A stretch of 64,000 nt of DNA from RPQJ01 sp963707145. GTDB taxonomy: Bacteria > Pseudomonadota > Gammaproteobacteria > Steroidobacterales > Steroidobacteraceae. A program made the position numbers and the translations under genes. Under the pieces are notes generated by a model. That model saw only the letters and a list, made by a program, of their open reading frames with translations. It did no database searches and was not told the DNA's origin. Numbering within the stretch: the first letter of the stretch is position 1; every line of letters begins with the position of its first letter. Below are positions 35,945 to 44,537 of this stretch, one piece after another. The stretch covers positions 62,001 to 126,000 of the forward strand of contig CAVPOQ010000008.1 of assembly GCA_963707145.1 (NCBI GenBank). The letters run 5' to 3'.

Positions 35945-37150
35945 GTGGCCACCTCAGCGATCGACCTGCCCCGAAAGAAGTCCGCCCGTGCGCTCGACCC
36001 GCTCGACCTCTTCGACGTCCGCGGCATGCTCTCCGACGAGGAGCGCATGGTGCAGGAGTCGGTGGCCCGGATGGTGGACGACAAGGTGCTCCCCATCATT
36101 CAGCACCACTTCGAGAACCACACCTTCCCTGGCGAGCTGGTCGCCGAGCTCGCGGGACTGGGCCTGTTCGGCAGTTCGCTGGAGGGCTACGGCTGCGCAG
36201 GCATGAACGCGGTGAGCTACGGGCTGATCTGCCAGGAACTCGAGCGCGGCGACTCGGGGCTCAGGAGCTTCGTCTCGGTGCAGTCGAGCCTGTGCATGTA
36301 CCCGATCCACACCTACGGCAGCGAGGCGCAGAAGCAGCAGTACCTGCCACGCATGGCCACCGGCGAGGTGATCGGCTGCTTCGGCCTCACCGAGCCGCAC
36401 GGCGGCTCCGACCCGGCCAACATGAAGACGCACGCGAAGCGTCGCGGCCGCGACTGGGTACTGAACGGCGCGAAGATGTGGATCACGAACTCGCCGATCG
36501 CCGACCTGTTCGTGATCTGGGCGAAGAGCGAGGAAGGCATGCGCGGCTTCCTGGTCGAGAAGGGCACGAAGGGCCTCGTCGCGCCGGAGATCGAGAAGAA
36601 GTTCTCGCTGCGCGCCTCCGTGACGGGCTCGATCTTCCTCGAGGACGTGGTGGTGCCGGAGGAGAACATGCTGCCGGGCAGCACCGTGGGGATCAAGGCG
36701 CCGCTCTCGTGCCTGACGCAGGCACGCTACGGCATCACCTGGGGCGTGATCGGCGCGGCGCAGGCCTGCCTGGCGCAGGCGCTCGACTACTCGCAGACGC
36801 GCATCCTGTTCGGGCGTCCGCTCGCGGCGACGCAGGCGATCCAGATCCGCCTCGCGGAGATGGCGCGCAGCATCACGACGGCGCAGCTGCTGTCGCTGCA
36901 GCTCGGGCGGCTCAAGGACGCGGGCACGATGTCGCCCTCGCAGGTGTCGCTGGCCAAGTGGAACAACTGCCGCATGGCGCTCGAGGTGGCGCGCGACGCG
37001 CGCGACATCCTCGGCGGTGCGGGCATCAGCGCCGAGTACGTGCCGATCCGCCACGCGCTCAACCTCGAGAGCGTGATCACCTACGAGGGGACGGAGACGA
37101 TCCACCAGCTCACCGTCGGCCGCGAGCTGACCGGCATCAACGCCTTCTAG
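35945..37150 (+). CDS. Glutaryl-CoA dehydrogenase-like acyl-CoA dehydrogenase
   Basis: A 401-residue FAD enzyme. FAD-binding segments are CFGLTEPHGGSDPANMKTHA and KMWITNSPIADLFVIWAKS; the C-terminal ILGGAGISAEYVPIRHALNL and TYEGTETIHQLTVGRELTG hold the catalytic Glu. The pattern is that of glutaryl-CoA dehydrogenase, which oxidises and decarboxylates glutaryl-CoA to crotonyl-CoA in lysine and tryptophan breakdown. Other short-chain acyl-CoA dehydrogenases remain possible. I chose GTG at 35945 (GTGGCCACC, after GGGAGCCGCCC); the frame is open upstream but unlike the family. No gcdH-associated CoA-transferase is adjacent. Confidence 0.88.
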   Translation: MATSAIDLPRKKSARALDPLDLFDVRGMLSDEERMVQESVARMVDDKVLPIIQHHFENHTFPGELVAELAGLGLFGSSLEGYGCAGMNAVSYGLICQELERGDSGLRSFVSVQSSLCMYPIHTYGSEAQKQQYLPRMATGEVIGCFGLTEPHGGSDPANMKTHAKRRGRDWVLNGAKMWITNSPIADLFVIWAKSEEGMRGFLVEKGTKGLVAPEIEKKFSLRASVTGSIFLEDVVVPEENMLPGSTVGIKAPLSCLTQARYGITWGVIGAAQACLAQALDYSQTRILFGRPLAATQAIQIRLAEMARSITTAQLLSLQLGRLKDAGTMSPSQVSLAKWNNCRMALEVARDARDILGGAGISAEYVPIRHALNLESVITYEGTETIHQLTVGRELTGINAF

Positions 37151-37161
37151 GAACGAGGGGC

Positions 37162-37866
37162 ATGCCGCCCGTCGCCCGGCAGCAGCAGACCACGCGGCTC
37201 GAGACCTTCGTCGACGCGGCTTTCGCGTTCGCGCTGACCATGCTCGTGATCTCGGTGGACGCGATCCCGCAGTCCTTCGAGGAGCTGAGTGAGGCGCTCA
37301 AGGGCGTGCCGGCATTCGCCGCGAGCTTCGCCATCGTCGTGATGTTCTGGCACGGTCACTACCGGTGGAGCCGACGCCACGGGTTTGAGGACGGCACCTC
37401 CGTAATGCTGAGCCTGCTGCTGGTCTTCCTGGTGCTGGTTTTCCTCTACCCGCTGCGCCTGATGATGTCCGGCGCCCTGAACGCGATGAGCGGCGGCTGG
37501 CTGCCCGCGGAACTCGAGATCACGCAGCTCTCGCACCTGCGCATGTTCTTCGGGCTCTACGGCTTCGCCTTCGCGCTCATGTCGGCGGTGCTGGTCGCGC
37601 TCAACGCGCACGTGCTGCGACGGCCGGCCGTGCCGCCGCTCGGTGCGGCCGACCGCGTCACGGCACGCATCGAGATCGAGGCCTGGACGATCCTCGCCTC
37701 GATGGGCGCGATCTCGGCTGCGATGGCGCTGCTCCTGCCGCCGCACTTCGTGGGGCTGTCGGTGTGGCTGTACGTCGGCCTCGCAGTCATCATGCCGCTC
37801 ATGGGGATGAGGTGGCGACGCGTGGGCGCCGCCGCCGAGGCCCACGACCGGAGCGAACGAGCATGA
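37162..37866 (+). CDS. TMEM175-like (DUF1211) membrane protein
   Basis: A 234-residue membrane protein with six hydrophobic helices. The start RLETFVDAAFAFALTMLVIS corresponds to the R-x3-FSDAVFAIA motif that lines the TMEM175 potassium-channel pore, though here with F and A changes. Later helices are VMLSLLLVFLVLVFLYPLRL and ILASMGAISAAMALLLP. It may be a K+ or other cation channel; that is family knowledge, not shown here. It is 11 bases after gcdH and overlaps the next gene by ATGA. Confidence 0.75.
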   Translation: MPPVARQQQTTRLETFVDAAFAFALTMLVISVDAIPQSFEELSEALKGVPAFAASFAIVVMFWHGHYRWSRRHGFEDGTSVMLSLLLVFLVLVFLYPLRLMMSGALNAMSGGWLPAELEITQLSHLRMFFGLYGFAFALMSAVLVALNAHVLRRPAVPPLGAADRVTARIEIEAWTILASMGAISAAMALLLPPHFVGLSVWLYVGLAVIMPLMGMRWRRVGAAAEAHDRSERA

Positions 37867-38609
37867 CGCGCATCGACACGCCGCCGATCCTCCAGCGCGA
37901 CCACCGCAGCGCGCGCGGCTCCATCGCCTACCTCTCGCACAAGCCCGATCGCTGGCTGCAGGAGCGCGGGCGCGAGTACTTCCACATCGACGTGCACGCC
38001 GACGGCAAGCGCACCATCACCGCGCACTGCGAGATCGACGACCGGCCGAGCGTGATGCGCGACATCACCTATAGCCTCGACGAGCACTGGCTGCCGATGG
38101 ACTGCTTCGTGCGCATCACCGTGGGCGACCGGTTCATGGGCTCGGGTTGGTTCAAGTTCCACGCGGACCACACCGAGTGCGAGACGCACACCGCGCCCGA
38201 GGGACGCATCTCCCAGCGCATGGAACACCGCAGCCCGCCGCTGCGCACGTTCCAGAACCATGCCATCGCCTGCGATGCATGGCACCTGCGGCTCTACGAC
38301 CGCTCGCAGGGCCCGGGCGTGCAGAGCATCGACGAATTCCTGCTCTCCTCCCCCGATCACCGCGGCGCCACGGGCCCGATGCTGTTCCGCATCGCCGTCC
38401 ACATCGAGTATGTCGGGGAGGAGCGCGTGACGGTGAAGGCTGGCACGTTCGACGCCCTGCACTTCCGCTACGTCTCCGCACCCGGGCTGCCGCAGGAGCA
38501 CCCGCCCTACGACGTCTGGTGCACCAGCGACGGTGAGTTCCTGTTCCTCAAGGGACAGGTGGGCGGGTACATGCAGACGTACTACGAGCTGGTCGAACTC
38601 GTCCGCTGA
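37863..38609 (+). CDS. Unrecognised conserved-looking cytoplasmic protein
   Basis: A 248-residue protein I cannot place in a family. It has no signal or membrane helix. Sequence runs such as HADGKRTITAHCEIDD, SLDEHWLPMDCFVRITVGDR and VTVKAGTFDALHFRYVS suggest a beta-rich fold, perhaps a lipocalin-like or DUF3108-like barrel (the TFDALHFRY end recalls the latter; weak). Its ATG overlaps the TMEM175-like stop, so the two are coupled. Confidence 0.7.
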   Translation: MTRIDTPPILQRDHRSARGSIAYLSHKPDRWLQERGREYFHIDVHADGKRTITAHCEIDDRPSVMRDITYSLDEHWLPMDCFVRITVGDRFMGSGWFKFHADHTECETHTAPEGRISQRMEHRSPPLRTFQNHAIACDAWHLRLYDRSQGPGVQSIDEFLLSSPDHRGATGPMLFRIAVHIEYVGEERVTVKAGTFDALHFRYVSAPGLPQEHPPYDVWCTSDGEFLFLKGQVGGYMQTYYELVELVR

Positions 38610-39009
38610 AGCCGCCGCGCGATCGATCGAGGGGAGCAGAGTCCGTCGGCCGTACGGGCGCCGTCGGCCGAGCCAGACTCGTTCGTCGCGGCGCCTTACG
38701 TTGTGGAAGGTCTGCTGGCCGCCGCGCGCAATGACTCAAATCGACCCTGGGCAGTCGGTCGTCGCCATGGAAGCAGTCGTTCGCATACGCGTAGAATCGG
38801 CCAGCAGTCCGTTGCGCCGACTTTTGTGTCACGGCGCCGGGCGAACCGACGACCGCTGCAGTGAACGAATCCTACGGGGGGAAAAAAGGGCGGCAAGAAC
38901 GCGGGATCCCGTTCTGGGTGCCGCCGCTCATTGGACCGCTCCCGACGCGCAGTTAGGTCGCGAGGCAGATGGACAGGCTCGCGAGGGAGATCGAGCGACG
39001 AGCCCGGGA
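38610..39009. other. 400-base non-coding stretch
   Basis: No supported gene. A short frame at about 38861-38959 reads NESYGGKKGRQERGIPFWVP and then stops; it has no family match that I know. Base composition is a little lower in GC than the flanks. I see no clear hairpin terminator. Confidence 0.5.
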
Positions 39010-39837
39010 TTAGTCGCGGGACGAGGCGACGACTATCCGCGTCACTCCGCCCAGACGGACGTATCCATCCACCCGCAGCGGCTCGGCCATCCGCACGAGA
39101 TCTGCCTCCCACGCCTGTTGCGCCTCTGTGGGAAGATCGTTCAGAAGCCGCGTCAGGCCGAAGGCACGCGTCCAGGCGATCAGCTCGACGTCCGTTGCGG
39201 CCTCCATGACCGCGATGTCGATCTCCTCGACATGCTCGATGGCGAAGCCCGCCGCTGCGAAGTCCTGCTGCAGGCGACCAAGGGCAGCGTAACGGAACGG
39301 GCCCGGGGCCTCCTGGTCGATGGGAGGCAGTGCTCGATAACGTTCCAGAACGGATCGCGGCAGCGAGTAGTACGGGACCCGCTCCGGTTCTGCCCAGACC
39401 GCGGCAACCAGGACGCCACCGGACACCATGCCGCGCCTAGCGGCCTCGAGAGCCGCAACCGGCGAATCGAGGTACATGAGCCCCCAGCGCGCTAGCGTGG
39501 CATCGAAACGGGTCGCCTCGACGCCCAAGAGCGTCTCGGCATCCGTTACGACGAGTTCGAGATTGCCGATTCCCTCGCGATCCGCCCGTTCGCGCGCCAT
39601 CCGCAGCATGGCCTTGGACACGTCCACGCCGACGACCACGCCTTCCGGCGCGACGCGACCGGCGGCCCGCACCGCGGGTTCGCCACGCCCCGTCGCGAGG
39701 TCCAGCACGCGCATGCCGGGACCGAGGCCCGCCAGATCCATCATCCGCTCGCTCACAGGGGCGGTCAGGCGCAGTTCGGTCTCGTCGTACTCTCGCCATA
39801 CCTCCTCGGGCGTGAGAACCGGTCGTTGCGTGCTCAT
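39010..39837 (-). CDS. Class I SAM-dependent methyltransferase
   Basis: A 275-residue protein with a UbiE/Methyltransf_11-type fold: motif I MRVLDLATGRGEPAVRAAGR, VGVDVSKAMLRMARERADR (motif II region), ELVVTDAETLLG, and FDATLARWGLMYLDSP. The C-terminal half, with LSELIAW-like helices, likely forms the substrate lid. Substrate unknown; the neighbours do not help. The ATG at 39837 overlaps the stop of a small upstream open frame by four bases. Confidence 0.85.
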   Translation of the reverse strand: MSTQRPVLTPEEVWREYDETELRLTAPVSERMMDLAGLGPGMRVLDLATGRGEPAVRAAGRVAPEGVVVGVDVSKAMLRMARERADREGIGNLELVVTDAETLLGVEATRFDATLARWGLMYLDSPVAALEAARRGMVSGGVLVAAVWAEPERVPYYSLPRSVLERYRALPPIDQEAPGPFRYAALGRLQQDFAAAGFAIEHVEEIDIAVMEAATDVELIAWTRAFGLTRLLNDLPTEAQQAWEADLVRMAEPLRVDGYVRLGGVTRIVVASSRD

Positions 39838-40070
39838 GGCCAGAACAGTGCGGCGAAGCCGGGGCGTACGAACATCCTCGTCGCGGCACGCAGTCGGACG
39901 TTGAGATCCGGTAGTGCTAGTGCACCTGCGATATTCGGTGGGGACCGGTGGGCGAACATGGCCATCGCCAACGCGGTGACCCGCGGCTTGCGTAACCTAC
40001 TGCGTCCAATAAACGAGCGAATGAAAACCATGGACTGTGCAGCGTTCGCAGCCTCAGCAAGATTGGTCAT
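39834..40070 (-). CDS. Possible small protein upstream of the methyltransferase
   Basis: A 78-residue frame (start MTNLAEAANAAQSMVFIRSF, end TRMFVRPGFAALFWP). It is not recognisable and its composition is not strongly protein-like. The only support is that its TGA overlaps the methyltransferase ATG (ATGA), as in coupled genes elsewhere in the window. It could be chance. Confidence 0.25.
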   Translation of the reverse strand: MTNLAEAANAAQSMVFIRSFIGRSRLRKPRVTALAMAMFAHRSPPNIAGALALPDLNVRLRAATRMFVRPGFAALFWP

Positions 40071-40226
40071 TCGTCAACACCAGATCGCGCCGCAGTCTGG
40101 CATCACCGGTGTCGGGCATGTCGACCATCCGTTTCTGGCCGCTTCCCGCCCGTGGGGCCGGCGCTGCAAAGCAGCCTCTCGCCGCACCCACGAGAAGATG
40201 TCGCTGTCGGTCGGCCGGGAACCGTC
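39838..40226. other. 389-base region between methyltransferase and SIMPL gene
   Basis: Apart from the doubtful 78-residue frame, I see no gene. The part from 40071 to 40226 holds no clear regulatory motif. Confidence 0.45.
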
Positions 40227-41000
40227 TCACTCCCGGGCGACCGCGTACTCCACGGTCACCACCGCCTTCACGACCTTCTCGACCGTGCTCGTGTCGTAGC
40301 TGCCGTAGTCCGCGGTCTCGGTGGAGTTGGGCCGCGTGATCTGGAACACGCCCTGGGAGGCCGAGCGCAGCGGACCCACGGTCACGCCGCTGCCGGCGGC
40401 GAACTGCCCGGCACGCAGCTGCGCGTCGCGGGTCGCGGCGCCGATCAGCCGCACCTTGACCGCATTCAAGTCGTTGTAGAAGTACTGCGGCGGCCAGGAA
40501 TTGACGTTCACGCCCTCGCTGATGAGCGTCGAGGCCTGCGCGGCCACGCGGGCGATCAGTGCCACGTCGCCGGAACTGAACTCGAAGTTGCGGTCGAGTT
40601 CGTAGCCCGTGACGCGGCCGGTCTGCGCGCCGCCGGGGCCGATCTCGTACTGCGGACGCGTTGCGACCGGCGAGATCGAAACGGCAGCTGACTCGCCCGC
40701 GGCGGAGGCGAGCAGCGCCTTCACGCGCGCGGTGTCGGCCTCGAGCACCCGGTAGCCCGACTGCAGGTCGGCGGCGCGCACCGTCACCGTCGCGCGCCAG
40801 GTGCCGGCATCGGAGACGACCTTCTCCTCCGCATAGCCCTTCACCGTGATCTTGTCGCCGGCGAGCTTGATGCGCTCGAGGCTGCGCGCGACGAGGCCGG
40901 CGGCGAGCACGAGCCCGACCGCGAGGGCGAGACCGAGCAGCAGGAGACCGAGGGTGGTGGCACCCGCCTGTGAGCGCCGCGGCATGTCGTGGGACTTCAT
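40227..41000 (-). CDS. SIMPL (DUF541) domain protein, membrane-anchored
   Basis: A 257-residue protein with one N-terminal helix (TTLGLLLLGLALAVGLVLAA) and an exported SIMPL domain: IKLAGDKITVKGYAEEKVVS, the SNF-like NSWPPQYFYNDLNAVKVRLI, AATRDAQLRAGQFAAGSG, and a C-terminal EYAVARE. SIMPL proteins are periplasmic or surface proteins of uncertain role; some relate to stress. The ATG at 41000 is followed directly by the hydrophobic anchor; longer upstream frames look like shadow sequence. Confidence 0.85.
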   Translation of the reverse strand: MKSHDMPRRSQAGATTLGLLLLGLALAVGLVLAAGLVARSLERIKLAGDKITVKGYAEEKVVSDAGTWRATVTVRAADLQSGYRVLEADTARVKALLASAAGESAAVSISPVATRPQYEIGPGGAQTGRVTGYELDRNFEFSSGDVALIARVAAQASTLISEGVNVNSWPPQYFYNDLNAVKVRLIGAATRDAQLRAGQFAAGSGVTVGPLRSASQGVFQITRPNSTETADYGSYDTSTVEKVVKAVVTVEYAVARE

Positions 41001-41370
41001 GGCGCGCATTGTCGCCCACGACCTCCCGCGCGTCAGGAGAGACCGTCGCGAAGACTTCCGTGCCCGTCGCGGCAATGTCGACTTTCTTTACGCCGCTCCA
41101 GCACCTGCCGCGCCGCAAAGCACGCAAGTCGTTGTTCCGATTGACCCCGACTGCGTTGGCACGTTCATTGCTCTGTCATGTTCAAGCCGGGCCAGGTGGT
41201 GGGAACGGCGAGTCTGGTGGTCCGAGACTGGTGGTCAATGGCAAGCGGGTGAGCCGCCGGGGATGACGGGAGCAAAGAAGACGATCAGGGAGGCGGAGCG
41301 AAGTACCCCAACCGGGGCGCCAACAACAAGAAGAGCAGAAGAACAATACCGGCGCTCCTGAATGCACGAC
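41001..41370. other. Non-coding stretch ending in a terminator
   Basis: No gene is supported. The composition shifts to purine-rich after about 41270 (AAGAAGACGATCAGGGAGGC, then AACAACAAGAAGAGCAGAAG), unlike normal coding here, and it runs into a strong plus-strand terminator. A small RNA or the tail of an unrecognised short gene is possible. The promoter of the minus-strand SIMPL gene should lie near 41000-41100. Confidence 0.4.
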
Positions 41371-41396
41371 AACCCCGCGGAAGCGGGGTTTTTTTT
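41371..41396 (+). terminator. Strong rho-independent terminator
   Basis: AACCCCGC-GGAA-GCGGGGTT followed by TTTTTT: an 8-base stem, a 4-base GNRA-like loop and a pure T run on the plus strand. Nothing annotated on this strand ends just before it. It lies 16 bases before the SLC13 start, so it ends whatever is transcribed from upstream, or acts as a leader attenuator. Confidence 0.9.
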
Positions 41397-41411
41397 CGGT
41401 ACCCTTCCGCC

Positions 41412-43241
41412 GTGAGCGAACTCCTCCCCAACGCCCACGCGATCGCGGTGCTCGGCTTCACCGTCGTCGCGTTCTTCCTCTTCACGCGCGAGCGCATCCC
41501 GATCCCGGTCACGAGCCTGATCGTGATCGCCGGCCTCGCGCTCGGCTTCCATCTCTTCCCCTACACGAGCGCGGGCGAGCGGCTCGACACCCGGCAGATC
41601 TTCTCGGGGTTCGGGCACGAGGCGCTGGTGGCGATCTGCTGCCTGATGATCCTCGGGCGAGCGCTGATGGTCACCGGCGCACTCGAGCCGCTGGCGAGGC
41701 TGCTCGCGCGGCTGTGGACGTACAACCGGCACGCCGCGCTGCTCGCGCTGCTCGCGAGCGCGATGGGACTCAGCGCGTTCATCAACGACACGCCGATGGT
41801 GGTGGTGCTGATGCCGGTCGTGATCGGGCTCGCGATGCGCGCGGGCCGCTCGCCTTCGCGGATGCTGATGCCGATGAATTTCGCGGTGATCGTGGGCGGC
41901 ATGGCGACCACGATCGGCACCTCCACCAACCTGCTGATCGTCTCGCTGGCCCGCGACCACGGCGTCGAGCACATCGACATGTTCGAGTTCACTCCGCTGG
42001 TGGCGGGCCCGGCGCTGCTGGCGCTGCTGTACCTGTGGCTGGTGGCGCCGCGGCTGCTCGCCGAGCGCGCCAACCCGCTCGCCGGCCTCGCGCCGCGCCG
42101 CTTCGACGCCGTGCTGTACGTCGGGGTGCGCAGCCGCGCGCGCGGCCGCACGGTCGCGCTGGCACGACGCTGGACGGGCAACAAGATGGTGGTGGGGCGG
42201 GTGCAGCGTGGAGCCGAGATGCTGTCGCCCGACCCGGCGCTGGAACTGATCGAGGGCGACCGGCTGCTGGTCAACGACACCTCGTCCTACCTCAAGGAGT
42301 ACGAGCACGCGCTCGGCGCGACGCTGTACGACGCCGGCAGCGTGCGGGGCCTGCCACCCGGCCGTCACCCGCTGCTCGGCGAGGACCAGCAGCTCGTCGA
42401 GGTCGTGATCACCGAGGAGTCGCCGCTGCATCGCCGCTGCCTGCGCGAGCTGCGCTTCGCCGAGCGCTACGGCGTCGTGATCCTGGCGATGTACCGGCCC
42501 TCCGACGAGGCGTCGCTCGAGGGCGAGATCCTGGACCGCGAGCTGCGCTCCGGAGACGTGCTGCTGGTGCAGGGTCCACCGGCGCGGACGGCGGCTCTCA
42601 AGGGCGAGGCGGGGCTGCTGGTGCTCGATGGCACGCTCGACCTCCCGCGCACGCGCAAGGCGCCGGTCGCGATCCTGATCATGGCCACGGTAGTGCTGTT
42701 CTCTGCGTTCGGGGTGCTGCCGATCGCGATGTCCTCGCTGCTCGGCGTGCTCGCGCTGCTGCTCACCGGCTGCCTCAAATTCGACGGACTCGGGCGCGGG
42801 ATCAGCGCGGAGGTCGTGCTCGTGGTCGTGGCGAGCCTGGCGCTGGGCCGCTCGCTCACGGCGACTGGCGGCGCCGACCTAATGGCGGGCGCCTTCATGT
42901 CGGTGGCGGGCGGCCTCTCGCCGCAGGCGGTGCTCGCCGCGGTGATGGTCTTCCTCGGCATCCTGACGAACTTCGTGTCGAACAGCGCGGCGGCCGCGGT
43001 CGGCACGCCGGTGGCGCTGGCGGTCGCCCAGCAGATCGGGGCACCGCTGGAGCCATTCGTGCTGGCGACGATCGTGGGCTGCAACCTCTCGTTCGCGACG
43101 CCGATGGGCTACCAGACCAACGTCCTGATCATGCAGCCAGGCGGCTACGTGTTCCGGGATTTCGTGCGCGTCGGCGGACCGCTCGTGGTTCTGATGATCG
43201 TCGCGTTCTCGATCGTGCTGACCCGCGCCTACCCGATGTAG
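41412..43241 (+). CDS. SLC13/ArsB-type permease with two TrkA-C domains
   Basis: A 609-residue transporter. An N-terminal membrane half (LLARLWTYNRHAALLALLAS, SAFINDTPMVVVLMPVVIGL, ATTIGTSTNLLIVSLARDHG) is followed by two cytoplasmic RCK/TrkA-C domains (about residues 215-385), then a second membrane half (ATVVLFSAFGVLPIAMSSLL, TNFVSNSAAAAVGTPVALAV, CNLSFATPMGYQTNVLIMQP). The NDTP and SNSAAA hairpins are the paired signature of the DASS/SLC13 fold. Substrate may be sulfate, a dicarboxylate or another anion. Start is GTG at 41412. Confidence 0.9.
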   Translation: MSELLPNAHAIAVLGFTVVAFFLFTRERIPIPVTSLIVIAGLALGFHLFPYTSAGERLDTRQIFSGFGHEALVAICCLMILGRALMVTGALEPLARLLARLWTYNRHAALLALLASAMGLSAFINDTPMVVVLMPVVIGLAMRAGRSPSRMLMPMNFAVIVGGMATTIGTSTNLLIVSLARDHGVEHIDMFEFTPLVAGPALLALLYLWLVAPRLLAERANPLAGLAPRRFDAVLYVGVRSRARGRTVALARRWTGNKMVVGRVQRGAEMLSPDPALELIEGDRLLVNDTSSYLKEYEHALGATLYDAGSVRGLPPGRHPLLGEDQQLVEVVITEESPLHRRCLRELRFAERYGVVILAMYRPSDEASLEGEILDRELRSGDVLLVQGPPARTAALKGEAGLLVLDGTLDLPRTRKAPVAILIMATVVLFSAFGVLPIAMSSLLGVLALLLTGCLKFDGLGRGISAEVVLVVVASLALGRSLTATGGADLMAGAFMSVAGGLSPQAVLAAVMVFLGILTNFVSNSAAAAVGTPVALAVAQQIGAPLEPFVLATIVGCNLSFATPMGYQTNVLIMQPGGYVFRDFVRVGGPLVVLMIVAFSIVLTRAYPM

Positions 43242-43259
43242 GCGCACGCGTCGGCGGGA

Positions 43260-43511
43260 TCAGCCGGCGGGCAGCACCATCGGCTCGATCTCGTAGCCGA
43301 TCACCTCGCGCGTGTGCGGGTCCACGATCGGCTTGCCGGAGTTCATGCGCCCGGCGAGTCGAGCGGCACGCAGCAGCGCCTTGTCGGGACGCAGGCGCCG
43401 CAGTTCGATCAATCCCTCGGGACCGCGCATCAGCGCCGTGACGATCGGCGACGGGTCCGTCGCCGTCGGGGGCGTCTCCGGAAACAGCAAGGCAATGACT
43501 TCGGGCTGCAT
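43260..43511 (-). CDS. Small unrecognised protein
   Basis: An 83-residue soluble protein starting MQPEVIALLFPETPPTATDP, with IELRRLRPDKALLRAARLAG and ending EVIGYEIEPMVLPAG. I do not know the family. I chose ATG 43511 over 43595 because upstream residues are arginine-rich and unlike a start. It converges on the SLC13 gene, stops 18 bases apart. Confidence 0.55.
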   Translation of the reverse strand: MQPEVIALLFPETPPTATDPSPIVTALMRGPEGLIELRRLRPDKALLRAARLAGRMNSGKPIVDPHTREVIGYEIEPMVLPAG

Positions 43512-43778
43512 GGCGGACCTCGTGACGTCGCGGAAGCGATCGGGTGAGAGGTAGCAAGCTTCGTGCCAGGGCCGGGATCGAGGAAATTCAGCCACTTGCG
43601 CCAGGGTCGGTGCGCGCGCGGATGACCAATCGTGTCAGGCGGATGTCCCGGCGCGTCCATGCGTGATGCACTTCACGTTGCGGCGCACTCCGCGGCGGGC
43701 GGGCACGTGACGGGCCGTCGTCTTATGTAATATCGACTGCTCACGACCCCACACCGGCTTCGCAGCACACGATCCCCG

Positions 43779-44537
43779 ATGCCCGCGGACACCGACCTTC
43801 CCGCAATCGTCGCGCACCGCGGCAACGCGATGGAGTATCCCGAGAACACGCTCGAGGCGCTCGCCTCCGCGGTGTCGCTCGGCGTGCACCACCTAGAGTT
43901 CGACGTGCAGCTCACGGGCGACCTGGTGCCCGTGCTGATGCACGACCCCGACCTCGCCCGCGTCGCGGGCCGGCCCGAGGGCGTGCACGAACTCACCTGG
44001 GCGACCCTCGCGACGATCCCCGTGGGCGAAGTCTCGCGGCTGGGCGGGCGCCACGCGGCCGTGTGTGCTCCATCGCTCGCGCGCGTGGTTGAAGCGCTCT
44101 CTGACTGGCCCGGGGTCACGGCCTTCGTCGAGATCAAGCGCGCGAGCATCCGCCGCTTCGGGCGCGAGACGGTGCTCAAGCGCGTCGCCGAGGCGCTCGC
44201 GCCCGTCCTCGACCGCTGCGTGCTGATCTCGTTCGACGTCGTGAGCGTGCGGATCCTGCGGCTGATGACCGGCGCGCGCATCGGATGGGTGCTCACCTCC
44301 TGCGACGAGACGGCGCGTGCGCAGGCGGCGTCAGTCGGCCCGGAATTCCTGTTCGCGAACCTCGAGCGGCTGCCGCCCGGGCCGCAGCCGCTTTGGGCCG
44401 GGCCGTGGGACTGGGCGATCTACGAGGTGCGCGACCTCGACACCGCGCTCGAGTGCCGAACCCGCGGCGCCCGGCTCGTCGAGACCATGGACGTGCGCGG
44501 ACTGCTGGCGGCGTACGCGGGGTACCGACAACCGTGA
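43779..44537 (+). CDS. Glycerophosphodiester phosphodiesterase
   Basis: A 252-residue GDPD enzyme that cleaves glycerophosphodiesters to glycerol-3-phosphate and an alcohol. Active-site segments: IVAHRGNAMEYPENTLEALA (HRG...PENT), HHLEFDVQLTGDLVPVLMHD (Glu-Asp metal ligands, HD), FVEIKRASIRRF, and the ending TRGARLVETMDVRGLLAAY. No signal peptide, so it is cytosolic (UgpQ-like). It overlaps the following kinase by GTGA, so products can pass to it. Confidence 0.92.
   Translation: MPADTDLPAIVAHRGNAMEYPENTLEALASAVSLGVHHLEFDVQLTGDLVPVLMHDPDLARVAGRPEGVHELTWATLATIPVGEVSRLGGRHAAVCAPSLARVVEALSDWPGVTAFVEIKRASIRRFGRETVLKRVAEALAPVLDRCVLISFDVVSVRILRLMTGARIGWVLTSCDETARAQAASVGPEFLFANLERLPPGPQPLWAGPWDWAIYEVRDLDTALECRTRGARLVETMDVRGLLAAYAGYRQP

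Noticed and set aside
38861..38959. Short frame NESYGGKKGRQERGIPFWVP in the 38.6-39.0 kb gap
   Set aside because: About 31 residues with no conserved context or family; not enough to call a gene.
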